Assembly: GCF_025561425.1 (NCBI RefSeq)
Contig: NZ_CP094824.1
Location: 372,001 to 436,000, forward strand
DNA length: 64,000 nucleotides
Reading direction: 5' to 3'
From: Mammaliicoccus sciuri
GTDB lineage: Bacteria > Bacillota > Bacilli > Staphylococcales > Staphylococcaceae
In this document: piece by piece, positions 36,328 through 44,425 of the stretch
How the letters are laid out: each line of letters starts with the position of its first letter
Position numbering within the stretch: the first letter of the stretch is position 1
Notes under the pieces: generated by a model
Told to the model about the DNA's origin: nothing
What the model saw: only the letters and a program-made list of their open reading frames with translations
The model's database searches: none
Translations under genes and position numbers: made by a program

Positions 36328-36771
36328 TATTTCAGTTAAATTTTTAACATATCTTCTTGAAATGGTTACTTTTTTATTATTGGATAAAGTTGCATATAAA
36401 TTCCCTGAGAATGACGGTGATACTTTGTTGATATGTTCTATGTTGACGATAGATGATTTACTAATTTGTATGAACTTCTGCTAAGGCAAAGTTTGCTGTA
36501 AGGCAGTGAGTGACATTCGAGTTGTGAGTGTTTCACTGATTGTGATGATGTTCAGTTGTTTATCAAAAACTTCTGCAAAAATGATATCTTCTTTTAAAAT
36601 AAGTGACGTTTCTTGTGATGTCTTAATACCTATTTTATGATTGGATGTTTCAAATTGTTGAATATACGTTAATAGGTTATGACCAAGTTCCTGTTCAAAG
36701 GTTCTGATTGAAATATCCGTCGTCGTTTGTGAAGTGTCGATGTTTAGTTGAACGTTGAATGGCTCTGTCAT
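36316..36771 (-). pseudogene. LytTR-domain transcription regulator with internal TAG
   Basis: Reading through one in-frame TAG (36481-36483) gives a 151-residue protein. The N-terminal half (MTEPFNVQLNIDTSQT...) is typical of short LytTR regulators and holds KEDIIFAEVFDKQLNIIT. The C-terminal half is a clear LytTR end: KFIQISKSSIVNIEHINKV, then KKVTISRRYVKNLTEILG. Such genes often sit beside a DUF3021 membrane protein, which is not present here. The single nonsense codon removes the DNA-contacting half. Confidence 0.8.
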
Positions 36772-36879
36772 AGCATAACCTCCTTTGGTTATATAGTATG
36801 TTGTATCACATTATTTGTCAGTAGTTATGTCACAACCGGTTTAATATACGGTGTAAGTGGTTATGTATTGATTGTATAG

Positions 36880-36927
36880 AAAAAGCTTCCTGAACTTGTC
36901 TTCTTGAGACAAATTGAGGAAGCTTAA
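36880..36927. terminator. Terminator after the DUF4256 gene
   Basis: AAAGCTTCCT pairs with AGGAAGCTT, extended by TTGTC/GACAA inside, with A-rich and T-rich flanks. Confidence 0.8.
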
Positions 36928-36929
36928 TT

Positions 36930-37484
36930 TTATATTTTTAACATGCTTCGGAAACCTCTTGCGCCATAATAAGAATCAGCGCCATTATGGTACGTGAATA
37001 CTGTGTCATAACGTAAATCACAGAATAATGCACCACCAAGGTCTCTAATTTTTGCAGGTGTTTCAATCCAACTAGATGTTTTCTTATCAAATTCACCGAG
37101 TGTTTGAAAATGTCTATATTGTTCTTCATTAAGTAATGTAACCTTCATTTCATGAACCATGTCCATTACGCTTGTTTCTGGTTTATGTTTCTTTCTAGAT
37201 TCTAATGCTGCTCTATCGTAGCAAACACTTCTACGACCTTTAGGACTTTCTTTCGAACAGTCTACGAATATATAAGTATCGTCTTCTAATCCTATTACAT
37301 CAGGCTCTCCTTCAGTTTGTTCCATTTGATTAAGCGACCATAATTTTTCTGGATGTTCATTTAATCGCTTTTCTACATCTGACCATTCTATATTTTTATG
37401 ACGTTCTGGAAATTTTTCGAAACGCTTTTGTAAAGTTGTAAGTAGTTCAGCTTGTTCTTCTTGTGAAAGTTTTTGAGTTGTCAT
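36930..37484 (-). CDS. DUF4256 family protein
   Basis: 184 residues, cytosolic. The family pattern is clear: LLTTLQKRFEKFPERHKNIEW, DTYIFVDCSKESPKGRRSVCYDR, and the C-terminal FTYHNGADSYYGARGFRS. Function unknown. Monocistronic with its own terminator. Confidence 0.85.
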   Translation of the reverse strand: MTTQKLSQEEQAELLTTLQKRFEKFPERHKNIEWSDVEKRLNEHPEKLWSLNQMEQTEGEPDVIGLEDDTYIFVDCSKESPKGRRSVCYDRAALESRKKHKPETSVMDMVHEMKVTLLNEEQYRHFQTLGEFDKKTSSWIETPAKIRDLGGALFCDLRYDTVFTYHNGADSYYGARGFRSMLKI

Positions 37485-37544
37485 AAAATCCCCCTTTTTT
37501 ATTTTATTGTAGCAAACTATGAAGCGATTAAAAGCAATATGTGA

Positions 37545-37898
37545 TTAGGCTTTATCTTTAGTATTTAAAAAGTCTAAAAATTCGTCTCCCCAGTCACAAA
37601 TGCCATTAACAACAGGTTCTAAATCTTTACCTATTTGTGTCAAACTATATTCAACTTTAGGCGGTACGACCGGATATACAGTACGGTTTACGATATGATC
37701 GTCTTCAAGTTCTCTCAACTGTCTAATAAGCATACGCTGATTAATATCTGGTAGTTTCTTTTCTAATTCGTTGAGTCTAAGAGGTGACGCTTGTAATAAA
37801 TGCCAGATAATTGGTATTTTCCAACGACCGCCAATAACAGATAATGCTAAGTCTTTAGAATTATAATATTCCGTTTCTTTATAGTTAATTAATACCAT
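37545..37898 (-). CDS. HxlR-family transcriptional regulator
   Basis: 117 residues with the HxlR winged helix: LALSVIGGRWKIPIIWHLLQ, LRLNELEKKLPDINQRMLIRQLRELEDD, and YSLTQIGKDLEPV. It is divergent from hxlA-hxlB, the arrangement after which the family is named, so it probably controls the formaldehyde-fixing pair. The ATG at 37898 follows GGGG and fits better than 37919. A conserved Cys is absent from the N-terminal region, so thiol sensing is not evident. Confidence 0.85.
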   Translation of the reverse strand: MVLINYKETEYYNSKDLALSVIGGRWKIPIIWHLLQASPLRLNELEKKLPDINQRMLIRQLRELEDDHIVNRTVYPVVPPKVEYSLTQIGKDLEPVVNGICDWGDEFLDFLNTKDKA

Positions 37899-37923
37899 GA
37901 TACGACCCCATTTCTTCACTAAG

Positions 37924-37937
37924 TGACATATTTGTCA
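37924..37937. promoter_or_regulatory. Candidate operator of the HxlR regulator
   Basis: TGACATATTTGTCA is a palindrome just upstream of the regulator start in the divergent spacer. Role inferred from position. Confidence 0.4.
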
Positions 37938-38010
37938 GTATTGCATAATTTTATACATTGTATCACAATTATTAGTGTAAAATAATATAGATAAAGGAGA
38001 TATGATTAAT

Positions 38011-38643
38011 ATGAAATTACAATTAGCAATTGATTTATTAAATAAAGAAGAAGCAGCTCAATTAGCGCAACAAGTTGAGGAATATGTAGATATAGTAGAA
38101 ATCGGTACACCTATCGTTATTAATGAAGGATTAGGTGCAGTAGAAAAATTAAGTCAATCTGTTAAAGATGTTCAAGTATTAGCTGACTTAAAAATTATGG
38201 ATGCTGCTAGTTATGAAGTAAGCCAAGCTGTTAAATTTGGGGCGGATATCGTAACAATTTTAGGTGTAGCAGAAGATGCTTCTATTAAAGGTGCAGTTGA
38301 AGAAGCACATAAACATGGTAAAGAATTATTAGTGGATATGATCGCAGTTCAAGATTTAGAAAAACGTGCGAAAGAATTAGACGCATTAAGTGCAGATTAT
38401 ATCGCTGTGCATACTGGTTATGATTTACAAGCTGAAGGTGTATCACCATTAGAAAGCTTACGTACAGTTAAATCAGTTATCAAAAATTCAAAAGTAGCAG
38501 TAGCAGGTGGTATTACACCAGAAACAATTCAATCTGTTGCTGATGAAAATCCAGATTTAATTATTGTCGGTGGAGGAATTGCTAACGCAGACGATCCAAA
38601 AGCAGCTGCAAAATTATGTAGAGAAATTATTGAAGGTAAATAA
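38011..38643 (+). CDS. hxlA: 3-hexulose-6-phosphate synthase
   Basis: 210 residues, an orotidine-decarboxylase-like barrel: MKLQLAIDLLNKEEAAQ, ADLKIMDAASYEVSQAVKFGAD (catalytic Asp/Lys), LVDMIAVQDLEKRA, and VAGGITPETIQSV near the C-terminus. It condenses formaldehyde with ribulose-5-phosphate. The ATG at 38011 matches the family N-terminus; AAAGGAG lies upstream. Operon with hxlB, 1 bp apart. Confidence 0.93.
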   Translation: MKLQLAIDLLNKEEAAQLAQQVEEYVDIVEIGTPIVINEGLGAVEKLSQSVKDVQVLADLKIMDAASYEVSQAVKFGADIVTILGVAEDASIKGAVEEAHKHGKELLVDMIAVQDLEKRAKELDALSADYIAVHTGYDLQAEGVSPLESLRTVKSVIKNSKVAVAGGITPETIQSVADENPDLIIVGGGIANADDPKAAAKLCREIIEGK

Positions 38644-38644
38644 T

Positions 38645-39184
38645 ATGAGCCCTTATCAATTAATATTGGATGAAATTAAGCAAACATTAAATCAAGTAGA
38701 CTTGATGGATACTGAGCAATTCGTAAATAGCTTGTTGTCAGAAGATCCAGTGTTTGTAGCAGCTAAAGGACGCTCTGCATTTGTCGCGAACGGTTTTGCT
38801 ATGAGATTGAACCAATTAGGTAAGAAAAGCTATGTAGTAGGTGAGACGAGTACACCTTCTATTCAAGAAGGAGATAAATTATTGATTGTCTCCGGATCAG
38901 GCTCAACAGCTCACTTGAAATTACTCGCACAAACAGCAAAAGATATCGGAGCGAATGTCATATTAATTTCTACAAAAGAACAATCACCAATCGCTGAAAT
39001 AGCAGATGACGTGATCGTTTTACCAGCAGGTACTAAATATGATGAAAAAGGATCAGAACAACCACTAGGAAGTCTGTTCGAACAAAGCACTCAATTATAT
39101 TTAGATAGTATCGTAATGGATTTAATGGAACAATTAAACGTAAGTGAAACATATATGCAAAATAAACACGCGAATTTAGAATAA
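38645..39184 (+). CDS. hxlB: 6-phospho-3-hexuloisomerase
   Basis: 179 residues with one SIS domain: AAKGRSAFVANGFAMRLNQLGKKSYVVGE, then LLIVSGSGSTAHL and GTKYDEKGSEQPLGSLFEQSTQLYLD. It converts hexulose-6-phosphate to fructose-6-phosphate, completing formaldehyde fixation. It starts 1 bp after the hxlA stop, so translation is coupled. Confidence 0.93.
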   Translation: MSPYQLILDEIKQTLNQVDLMDTEQFVNSLLSEDPVFVAAKGRSAFVANGFAMRLNQLGKKSYVVGETSTPSIQEGDKLLIVSGSGSTAHLKLLAQTAKDIGANVILISTKEQSPIAEIADDVIVLPAGTKYDEKGSEQPLGSLFEQSTQLYLDSIVMDLMEQLNVSETYMQNKHANLE

Positions 39185-39188
39185 TAGA

Positions 39189-39228
39189 GGAAACCGTCTG
39201 AAACATTCAGACGGTTTCTTACTTTTTA
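39189..39228 (+). terminator. Terminator of hxlAB
   Basis: GAAACCGTCTG and CAGACGGTTTC form a perfect 11-bp stem around AAACATT, followed by TTACTTTTT. Confidence 0.88.
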
Positions 39229-39249
39229 GATAGAGATGCGTGTTGTTGG

Positions 39250-39500
39250 AGGTGTGAATATTGCAAGTGAGGTGTGACTAGCAATGTTGGGGGTCTGAAT
39301 ATTGCAAGTGAGGTGCGACTAGCAATATTCAGGACCTTGTATTTATCAAGACTGGTGAAACAAGATAAATAGGCGCGTTGTATTTATCAAGACAAGCGAA
39401 ACAAGATAAATAGGAGCTCTGTATATTGCAAGACTCCCCAAACAAGCAACATAGCTCGCCCGTATATTGCAAGACTCCCAAAACAAGCAATATAGAACCT
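39250..39500. repeat. Second array of ~41-bp hairpin units (six units)
   Basis: Units 1-2 carry stem AATATTGC/GCAATATT (or GCAATGTT) around AAGTGAGGTGTGACTA. Units 3-4 carry ATTTATC/GATAAAT around AAGACTGGTGAAACAA or AAGACAAGCGAAACAA. Units 5-6 carry ATATTGC/GCAACAT or GCAATAT around AAGACTCCCCAAACAA-type loops. These are the same stems and loops as at 13.5 kb, in a different order. The array sits between hxlB and the lrgB-type gene and has no coding capacity of its own. Confidence 0.85.
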
Positions 39501-39570
39501 CGTACAGCCCTAAATACAGACCTACAAACTCATTCCAATCTCAAACTCTTTATAATTCTCCTCTAAATTC

Positions 39571-40254
39571 TCAATATATTAATATAACAAACAATGGTAT
39601 CACGACTGAGCTGATTAAGGCTGTTAGAATCATGCCGATTGAACTGAAGGCTGCTGATTCGATATCAGTTTCTAATATTTTGGCTGTCCCAATAGCATGT
39701 GAGGCATTGCCATAAGTGAGTCCTTTGGCAATGGATGTTTGGAATTTGGCTATTTTGATAAGATATGATCCCAACATACTTCCAATTAATCCTGTACCTA
39801 TAATAAACAACACGGCCAAGCTATCTATTCCGCCTATTTGTTGTGATACTTGTACACCGACTGCTGCTGTTATAGATCTAGGCAACAGCGATGCGATCAT
39901 TTCTTTTGAATAACCGAATATATTTAAAATCGTAAACATTAAAATAATATTAATCGTTATCCCAACTAATACACTCGTGATAATGACTTTGAAATGTTGA
40001 ACAATCATTTTTCTATATAAATATAGTGGATATGCTAAACATACAACTGTGCAATTTAAAAAGTCATAAATCCATTGTCCACCTACCATATAGTCGTTGT
40101 AATTATATCCAAATAACACAAGTACACAGATAATCGCAACGGATGAAACGAGTGCAGGGTGTAAGATGGCGATCTTGAATTTTTTCTGTATAAATAATGC
40201 GAATATGTACATGATAACTGTTAAAAGAATCATTAAAAGTGCTTTAATCATCAT
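39571..40254 (-). CDS. LrgB/CidB-family membrane protein
   Basis: 227 residues, about seven membrane helices. The [38 protein letters not shown] motif and the C-terminal [18 protein letters not shown] block define the family. It works with the LrgA/CidA-like protein encoded just upstream (overlapping by 4 bp) in lysis control or export of small metabolites. It is the second LrgB-type protein in the window and is clearly different from the one at the left edge. Confidence 0.87.
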   Translation of the reverse strand: MMIKALLMILLTVIMYIFALFIQKKFKIAILHPALVSSVAIICVLVLFGYNYNDYMVGGQWIYDFLNCTVVCLAYPLYLYRKMIVQHFKVIITSVLVGITINIILMFTILNIFGYSKEMIASLLPRSITAAVGVQVSQQIGGIDSLAVLFIIGTGLIGSMLGSYLIKIAKFQTSIAKGLTYGNASHAIGTAKILETDIESAAFSSIGMILTALISSVVIPLFVILIY

Positions 40255-40637
40255 GATTGATCACCACTTTCTTCTATATGATTCCTTTTTAACATTTTCT
40301 CAGCTATGTATCCTGACGAGAGTGCAACGATGCATGTGCTTGCGATGACTAATACAATTAAAAAGATAAACTGTGCGTTTATTTGATCAACTAAATTCAT
40401 AGCACCGACGATTGATGGGATGAAGAAGAAAATCATCGTACTTAATAATAAATTTGCACCATCTTTAATCCATTCTTCTTTTATAATTTTGAATTGTAAT
40501 AATAAGAAAAGTATCACAAGTCCGATAATACTACCTGCAATAGGTATGTTTAATGTGTCTTGAATCCAACTACCTAGAACGGTAATAAAATAGATCATAC
40601 ATATTTGGAGTATGATTTTTATGAATTTATAAATCAT
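40251..40637 (-). CDS. LrgA/CidA-family holin-like protein
   Basis: 128 residues with four membrane helices. [53 protein letters not shown] is the family core: the PIPGS-like turn is PIAGS here, with the FFxPxxVG motif after it. Paired with the downstream LrgB-like gene through an ATGA overlap. Which of cid or lrg it matches cannot be settled without the regulators. Confidence 0.87.
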   Translation of the reverse strand: MIYKFIKIILQICMIYFITVLGSWIQDTLNIPIAGSIIGLVILFLLLQFKIIKEEWIKDGANLLLSTMIFFFIPSIVGAMNLVDQINAQFIFLIVLVIASTCIVALSSGYIAEKMLKRNHIEESGDQS

Positions 40638-40791
40638 GACAACTCAATCCTTTGAACATTTTATAATGATATTCATTTATTATAGAACTGATTGGTATAT
40701 TTTGAAATGCTATCGGACGGTCTTTTTATTTTTAAAAGTTTGCAATTAGTGGTTCAATAGACGTAACAATTAAAAGATTGGAGCGAATCAT

Positions 40792-41478
40792 ATGCCAAAA
40801 TTAATTTTATGTCGGCATGGGCAAAGTGAATGGAATGCGAAAAATTTATTTACAGGTTGGGCAGATGTAGAGTTATCAGAGCAAGGGTATAATGAAGCGA
40901 GAATCTCAGGGGAAAAATTATTAAAACAAAATATCGAAATAGATGTTGTGTATACATCACTTTTAACAAGAGCAATTGAAACCACATATTTATTATTGAA
41001 ATATTCGCATCAACTTTGGATACCAGTATACAAAACGTGGCGTTTAAATGAACGTCACTATGGTGGTATTCAAGGTGAAAACAAAGATCAAGCACGAGAA
41101 GAATATGGTGAAGAACAAGTGCATATTTGGAGACGTTCTTATGATACAAGACCGCCAGAAGCGGGTGAAAAGTTACGAGAAGAATACTTGAGTGATAGAA
41201 GATATGAAATGTTAGATAGAAGAATCATGCCTGTTTCAGAAAGTCTTAAAGATACATTGGATAGAGTTATTCCATATTGGATCGATCATATTTCAACAAG
41301 TTTATTAAACCATCAAACGACTTTAGTTTCTGCACACGGTAATTCTTTAAGAGCACTGATTAAGTATTTAGAAGATATTCCAGATGATGAAATTTCAAAC
41401 TTAGAAATCAAAACAGGTGCACCATTGATATATGAATTAGATGATTCTTTAAAAGTGATAGACAAGTATTATTTATAG
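40792..41478 (+). CDS. gpmA: 2,3-bisphosphoglycerate-dependent phosphoglycerate mutase
   Basis: 228 residues. The N-terminal LILCRHGQSEWNAKNLFTGW carries the phosphorylated His; LNERHYGGIQGENKDQAREEYG and SAHGNSLRALIKYLE are signature blocks. It interconverts 3- and 2-phosphoglycerate. The usual GGLQGLNK motif is GGIQGENK here. It stands alone, divergent from lrgA. Confidence 0.9.
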   Translation: MPKLILCRHGQSEWNAKNLFTGWADVELSEQGYNEARISGEKLLKQNIEIDVVYTSLLTRAIETTYLLLKYSHQLWIPVYKTWRLNERHYGGIQGENKDQAREEYGEEQVHIWRRSYDTRPPEAGEKLREEYLSDRRYEMLDRRIMPVSESLKDTLDRVIPYWIDHISTSLLNHQTTLVSAHGNSLRALIKYLEDIPDDEISNLEIKTGAPLIYELDDSLKVIDKYYL

Positions 41479-41527
41479 GTTATAGCGCATGATAAAAGTA
41501 AAATAAAAGTTTAATTTAACCTAAAGC

Positions 41528-41556
41528 TTTACATTCAATCATTTATAGCGTATAGT
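41528..41556 (+). promoter_or_regulatory. Promoter of the cold-shock gene
   Basis: TTTACA (41528-41533), 17-bp spacer, TATAGT (41551-41556). The resulting leader of about 120 nt before ATG 41684 fits the long, structure-switching leaders known for cold-shock genes. Confidence 0.7.
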
Positions 41557-41683
41557 GGGTAGCAAGTGATATTTCGAGATTAAATTAATTGGTAGTTTTA
41601 TTCATAGTTAATAAAGTCCATTTAAGTTTGAAGATTGATTATTGCAAATATACGTGCAAAAGCACAATAGGAGGACTTTTATT

Positions 41684-41884
41684 ATGAATAAAGGTACAGT
41701 AAAATGGTTTAACGCAGAAAAAGGTTACGGATTTATCGAAGGAGAAAATGGTAACGACGTATTCGTACATTTCTCATCTATCCAAGCTGAAGGTTACAAA
41801 TCATTAGACGAAGGTGCTTCAGTTACTTTCGATATCGAAGAAGGACAACGTGGACCTCAAGCAGTCAACGTTATCAAAAACTAA
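41684..41884 (+). CDS. Cold-shock protein (CspA family)
   Basis: 66 residues, a single OB-fold: [16 protein letters not shown] (RNP1) and DVFVHFSSI (RNP2), with the GPQAVNV C-terminus. It binds single-stranded RNA and DNA and melts RNA structure in the cold. AGGAGG site before ATG 41684. Transcribed from its own promoter with a long leader and its own terminator. Confidence 0.95.
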   Translation: MNKGTVKWFNAEKGYGFIEGENGNDVFVHFSSIQAEGYKSLDEGASVTFDIEEGQRGPQAVNVIKN

Positions 41885-41901
41885 TATTTAACCAATTAGT
41901 T

Positions 41902-41938
41902 AAACACTTCATAACTTTGTTATGGAGTGTTTTTTTGT
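41902..41938 (+). terminator. Terminator of the cold-shock gene
   Basis: AAACACTTCATAAC pairs with GTTATGGAGTGTTT, followed by TTTTTT. Confidence 0.88.
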
Positions 41939-42039
41939 ATATTAAAATAGAAATTGGTGAACAATTCTGAATATAATCATTCGCTTTATCGGCTGTGAAA
42001 TGGTTAAATAAGTATAACAACATATAGGAGGTAAACGTT

Positions 42040-42552
42040 ATGACAGAAATCCAACATTTAACAGTAGGAAGCAATGACGCAAACATAACAATTGAGGCAT
42101 TTATTAATTTTGCATGCCCATATTGTTTAAATTATTTTGCAGCAGCTGACGAAGTTTTAGAACCTTATATTAATGAGAATAAAGTACAATATATCGTTAA
42201 GCATTTTGATAAGACGAAACAAAGGTTGCTTAAAGGAACTGTTGCGAATATTTATCTGGATTACGATGACCCCGAAGAAACTTTTAAAATAATACGATAC
42301 CTATATGAAACACAAGACGAATGGACATTGAATTTTGAAACAATAGAAAGAAAAATGGAACATGAATTAGGCTTATCACCACAAAAAAATGCAGACGACC
42401 GATCCTTAGCCATTATGCAAGAAACATTTGAAAGAGGGATTAAAGGCGTGCCAACCGTTTTTATAAATGATAAAAAATTTGAATTTAATCCTGAAGAAGA
42501 TGATAAAGAGAGAATACAAGAAAAATTAAAAAGCGCATTAGAAAGTATATGA
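42040..42552 (+). CDS. DsbA/thioredoxin-like protein
   Basis: 170 residues. A CPYC redox motif (FACPYCLNYF) follows the first strand, and the cis-proline loop is GVPTVFIND. The helical insert between them is DsbA-like. No signal peptide or lipobox, so it acts in the cytosol, unlike secreted DsbA. Likely role is thiol-disulfide exchange or glutathione/bacillithiol-linked chemistry. AGGAGG site. IS-A copy 2 begins 27 bp after the stop. Confidence 0.8.
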   Translation: MTEIQHLTVGSNDANITIEAFINFACPYCLNYFAAADEVLEPYINENKVQYIVKHFDKTKQRLLKGTVANIYLDYDDPEETFKIIRYLYETQDEWTLNFETIERKMEHELGLSPQKNADDRSLAIMQETFERGIKGVPTVFINDKKFEFNPEEDDKERIQEKLKSALESI

Positions 42553-42638
42553 TGAAGCGGTGAGAACGCACGAAGACTCTGTATTATTCCCTATAGAGTA
42601 GACATTAAAAAAACTAAAACTCTATAGGGGGTATTTTT

Positions 42639-43340
42639 ATGTATAAAACTAGACTACCTGTTAAACTGTATCAGGAAATCTTCGATTTGCATGAAAAGGG
42701 TTATTCCTTTCAAAATATAATTGATAAGTTAAATTTAGATATTAGTGATAGTGTGATTCGATTTAAATATAAAGTGTATAAGCAACATGGTATAACAGCA
42801 CTTATAAATAAGAATCGAAATAAAATCTATACACGCGAATTTAAAGAAAAAGTTGTTAAAGAATATCTAGAGACTAATAAGACGTATTCAGATCTAGCAG
42901 CCTATTACAATATTTCACATCATGCTACTTTAAAAAATTGGGTGGAAAAGTATACTGAAGGAAAGGAAAATAAATCTTATTTTCCATATCTGGAGGTAGA
43001 CACTATGAATACTAGAAAAACAACATTTGAAGAGAGAATTGAAATAGCTAAATATTGTATTGAAAATAATAGAGACTTTAATAAGACAGCTGAAAAGTAC
43101 CAAGTTAACTATTCACAAGTCTATAATTGGGTAAAAAAGTATGAAAAACATGGTGATATTGGTTTAGTAGATGGTAGAGGTAAAGGAAAACCAGTTGAAG
43201 CTTTAACTAGAGAAGAAGAACTTGAATTAAAAATAAAAGCACTTGAACAAAGAAATAAATTTCTCCAAATGGAGAATGAGGTATTAAAAAAGCAGGAAGA
43301 AATAGAGAGGCAGTTGATGAATCGAAAATCAAGCAAATAG
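42639..43340 (+). CDS. IS-A OrfA, copy 2
   Basis: 233 residues, identical in translation to copy 1. Slippery A AAA AAG at 43286-43292, preceded by GGAGAATGAGG. Confidence 0.92.
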   Translation: MYKTRLPVKLYQEIFDLHEKGYSFQNIIDKLNLDISDSVIRFKYKVYKQHGITALINKNRNKIYTREFKEKVVKEYLETNKTYSDLAAYYNISHHATLKNWVEKYTEGKENKSYFPYLEVDTMNTRKTTFEERIEIAKYCIENNRDFNKTAEKYQVNYSQVYNWVKKYEKHGDIGLVDGRGKGKPVEALTREEELELKIKALEQRNKFLQMENEVLKKQEEIERQLMNRKSSK

Positions 43341-44191
43341 CAGCATACAAGACAATCGAAGCATTAAAAGATAAGTATCCAATCAAATGGATATGCGCCG
43401 CACTTGAAATATCGAGAGCAAGTTATTATAAATGGAAAAACAGAGAGGTTTCAGAATCTGAAAGATTCAATAACGAATTAAAAGATGAGATTTTCAGGAT
43501 TTATCATGAACATGATGGCATATATGGATATCGAAGAATTTATATTTATCTGAGATTATATACTAAATTCCAGGTTAATCATAAACGCGTATATAGAATT
43601 ATGAAGAAGTATGGATTAAAAGCTGTCATTAGAAAAAAGAGAAGGCAATATAAACTTAGTAAGCCAGAAATCACTTCTCAAAATATCCTAAACAGAAAAT
43701 TTACAACAAGTAAAGTTAATAAGGTCTGGTTAACAGATGTGACAGAATTTAAATTGAAAAATGGATCTAAAGTGTATTTAAGCGCTATTTATGATTTAGG
43801 TGCTAAGAAATTCATCAGCCATGTAGTCTCATCTCAAAACAATAATAAGCTTGTATACGATACCTTTAACAAAGCCATAATTAAAAGAAATACCGAAGGC
43901 ATTATATTTCATAGCGACAGAGGATTCCAATATACGAGTGTTCTATTTAGAGAGATGATTAAAAATGCTTCTATGAAGCAAAGCATGTCTCGTGTAGGTA
44001 GATGTATTGATAATGGTCCTATGGAAGGCTTTTGGGGGTTACTCAAATCAGAGGTATTCAAAGACAAATCTCAAACATTCAATGATATAAAACACGCCAC
44101 AAAGCAAATAAATGAATATATAAAATTTTATAATTCTAAAAGAATTTCATTAAAAATGGCTGCGCTTATAAAAGCACAGCCAACATATTGA
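43293..44191 (+). CDS. IS-A OrfB, DDE transposase, copy 2 (minus-1 frame)
   Basis: Open from the slippery site to 44191. It differs from copy 1 by a Val to Phe change (GAKKFISH for GAKKVISH). All three catalytic acids are present, so it should be functional. Confidence 0.9.
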
Positions 44192-44228
44192 TTACTTTTT
44201 TAGTGTCTACTTGACAGGGTTATGTTCA

Positions 44229-44291
44229 CTCCGAGATATAGTGCGCAAAGGTGCGAAATCAAGGTGTAACGCACGAAGACTCCTAACCTAA
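44229..44291. repeat. Hairpin element hit by IS-A and a second partial unit
   Basis: Right half of the target (CGAGATATAGTGCGC), then GTGCG...CGCAC, then a second CGCACGAAGACTC at 44270, 51 bp from the first once the IS is removed. The second unit lacks its right half and runs into a terminator. Confidence 0.65.
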
Positions 44292-44293
44292 CG

Positions 44294-44341
44294 CCTCTGT
44301 ATAACAAGGTATAAAAACCATGCTATACAGAGGTTTTTTTA
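44294..44341 (+). terminator. Terminator upstream of mmuP
   Basis: CCTCTGTATA pairs with TATACAGAGG, followed by seven Ts. Confidence 0.85.
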
Positions 44342-44425
44342 TATTTACAGAAAATTATGAGTTGACTGAATTATTCGAAAGATATAAAATTGAAGATATT
44401 TTTAATTTTAGAGAGAAGGTATATC

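Larger units (their letters stand above)
42580..44228 (+). mobile_element. IS-A copy 2, 1649 bp, in a GCGCAC/GTGCGC hairpin
   Basis: Left end TGTATTATTCCC, right end GGGTTATGTTCA. The target duplication is CTC (42577-42579 and 44229-44231). Removing the IS restores a hairpin element: CGCACGAAGACTC joined to CGAGATATAGTGCG. It is one A shorter than copy 1 in the A-run near the right end. Orientation is opposite to copies 1 and 3. Confidence 0.94.

Noticed and set aside
39467-39913. Plus-strand reading frames opposite the lrgB-type gene
   Set aside because: Antisense shadows of a clear LrgB gene and of the hairpin array; no ribosome site.
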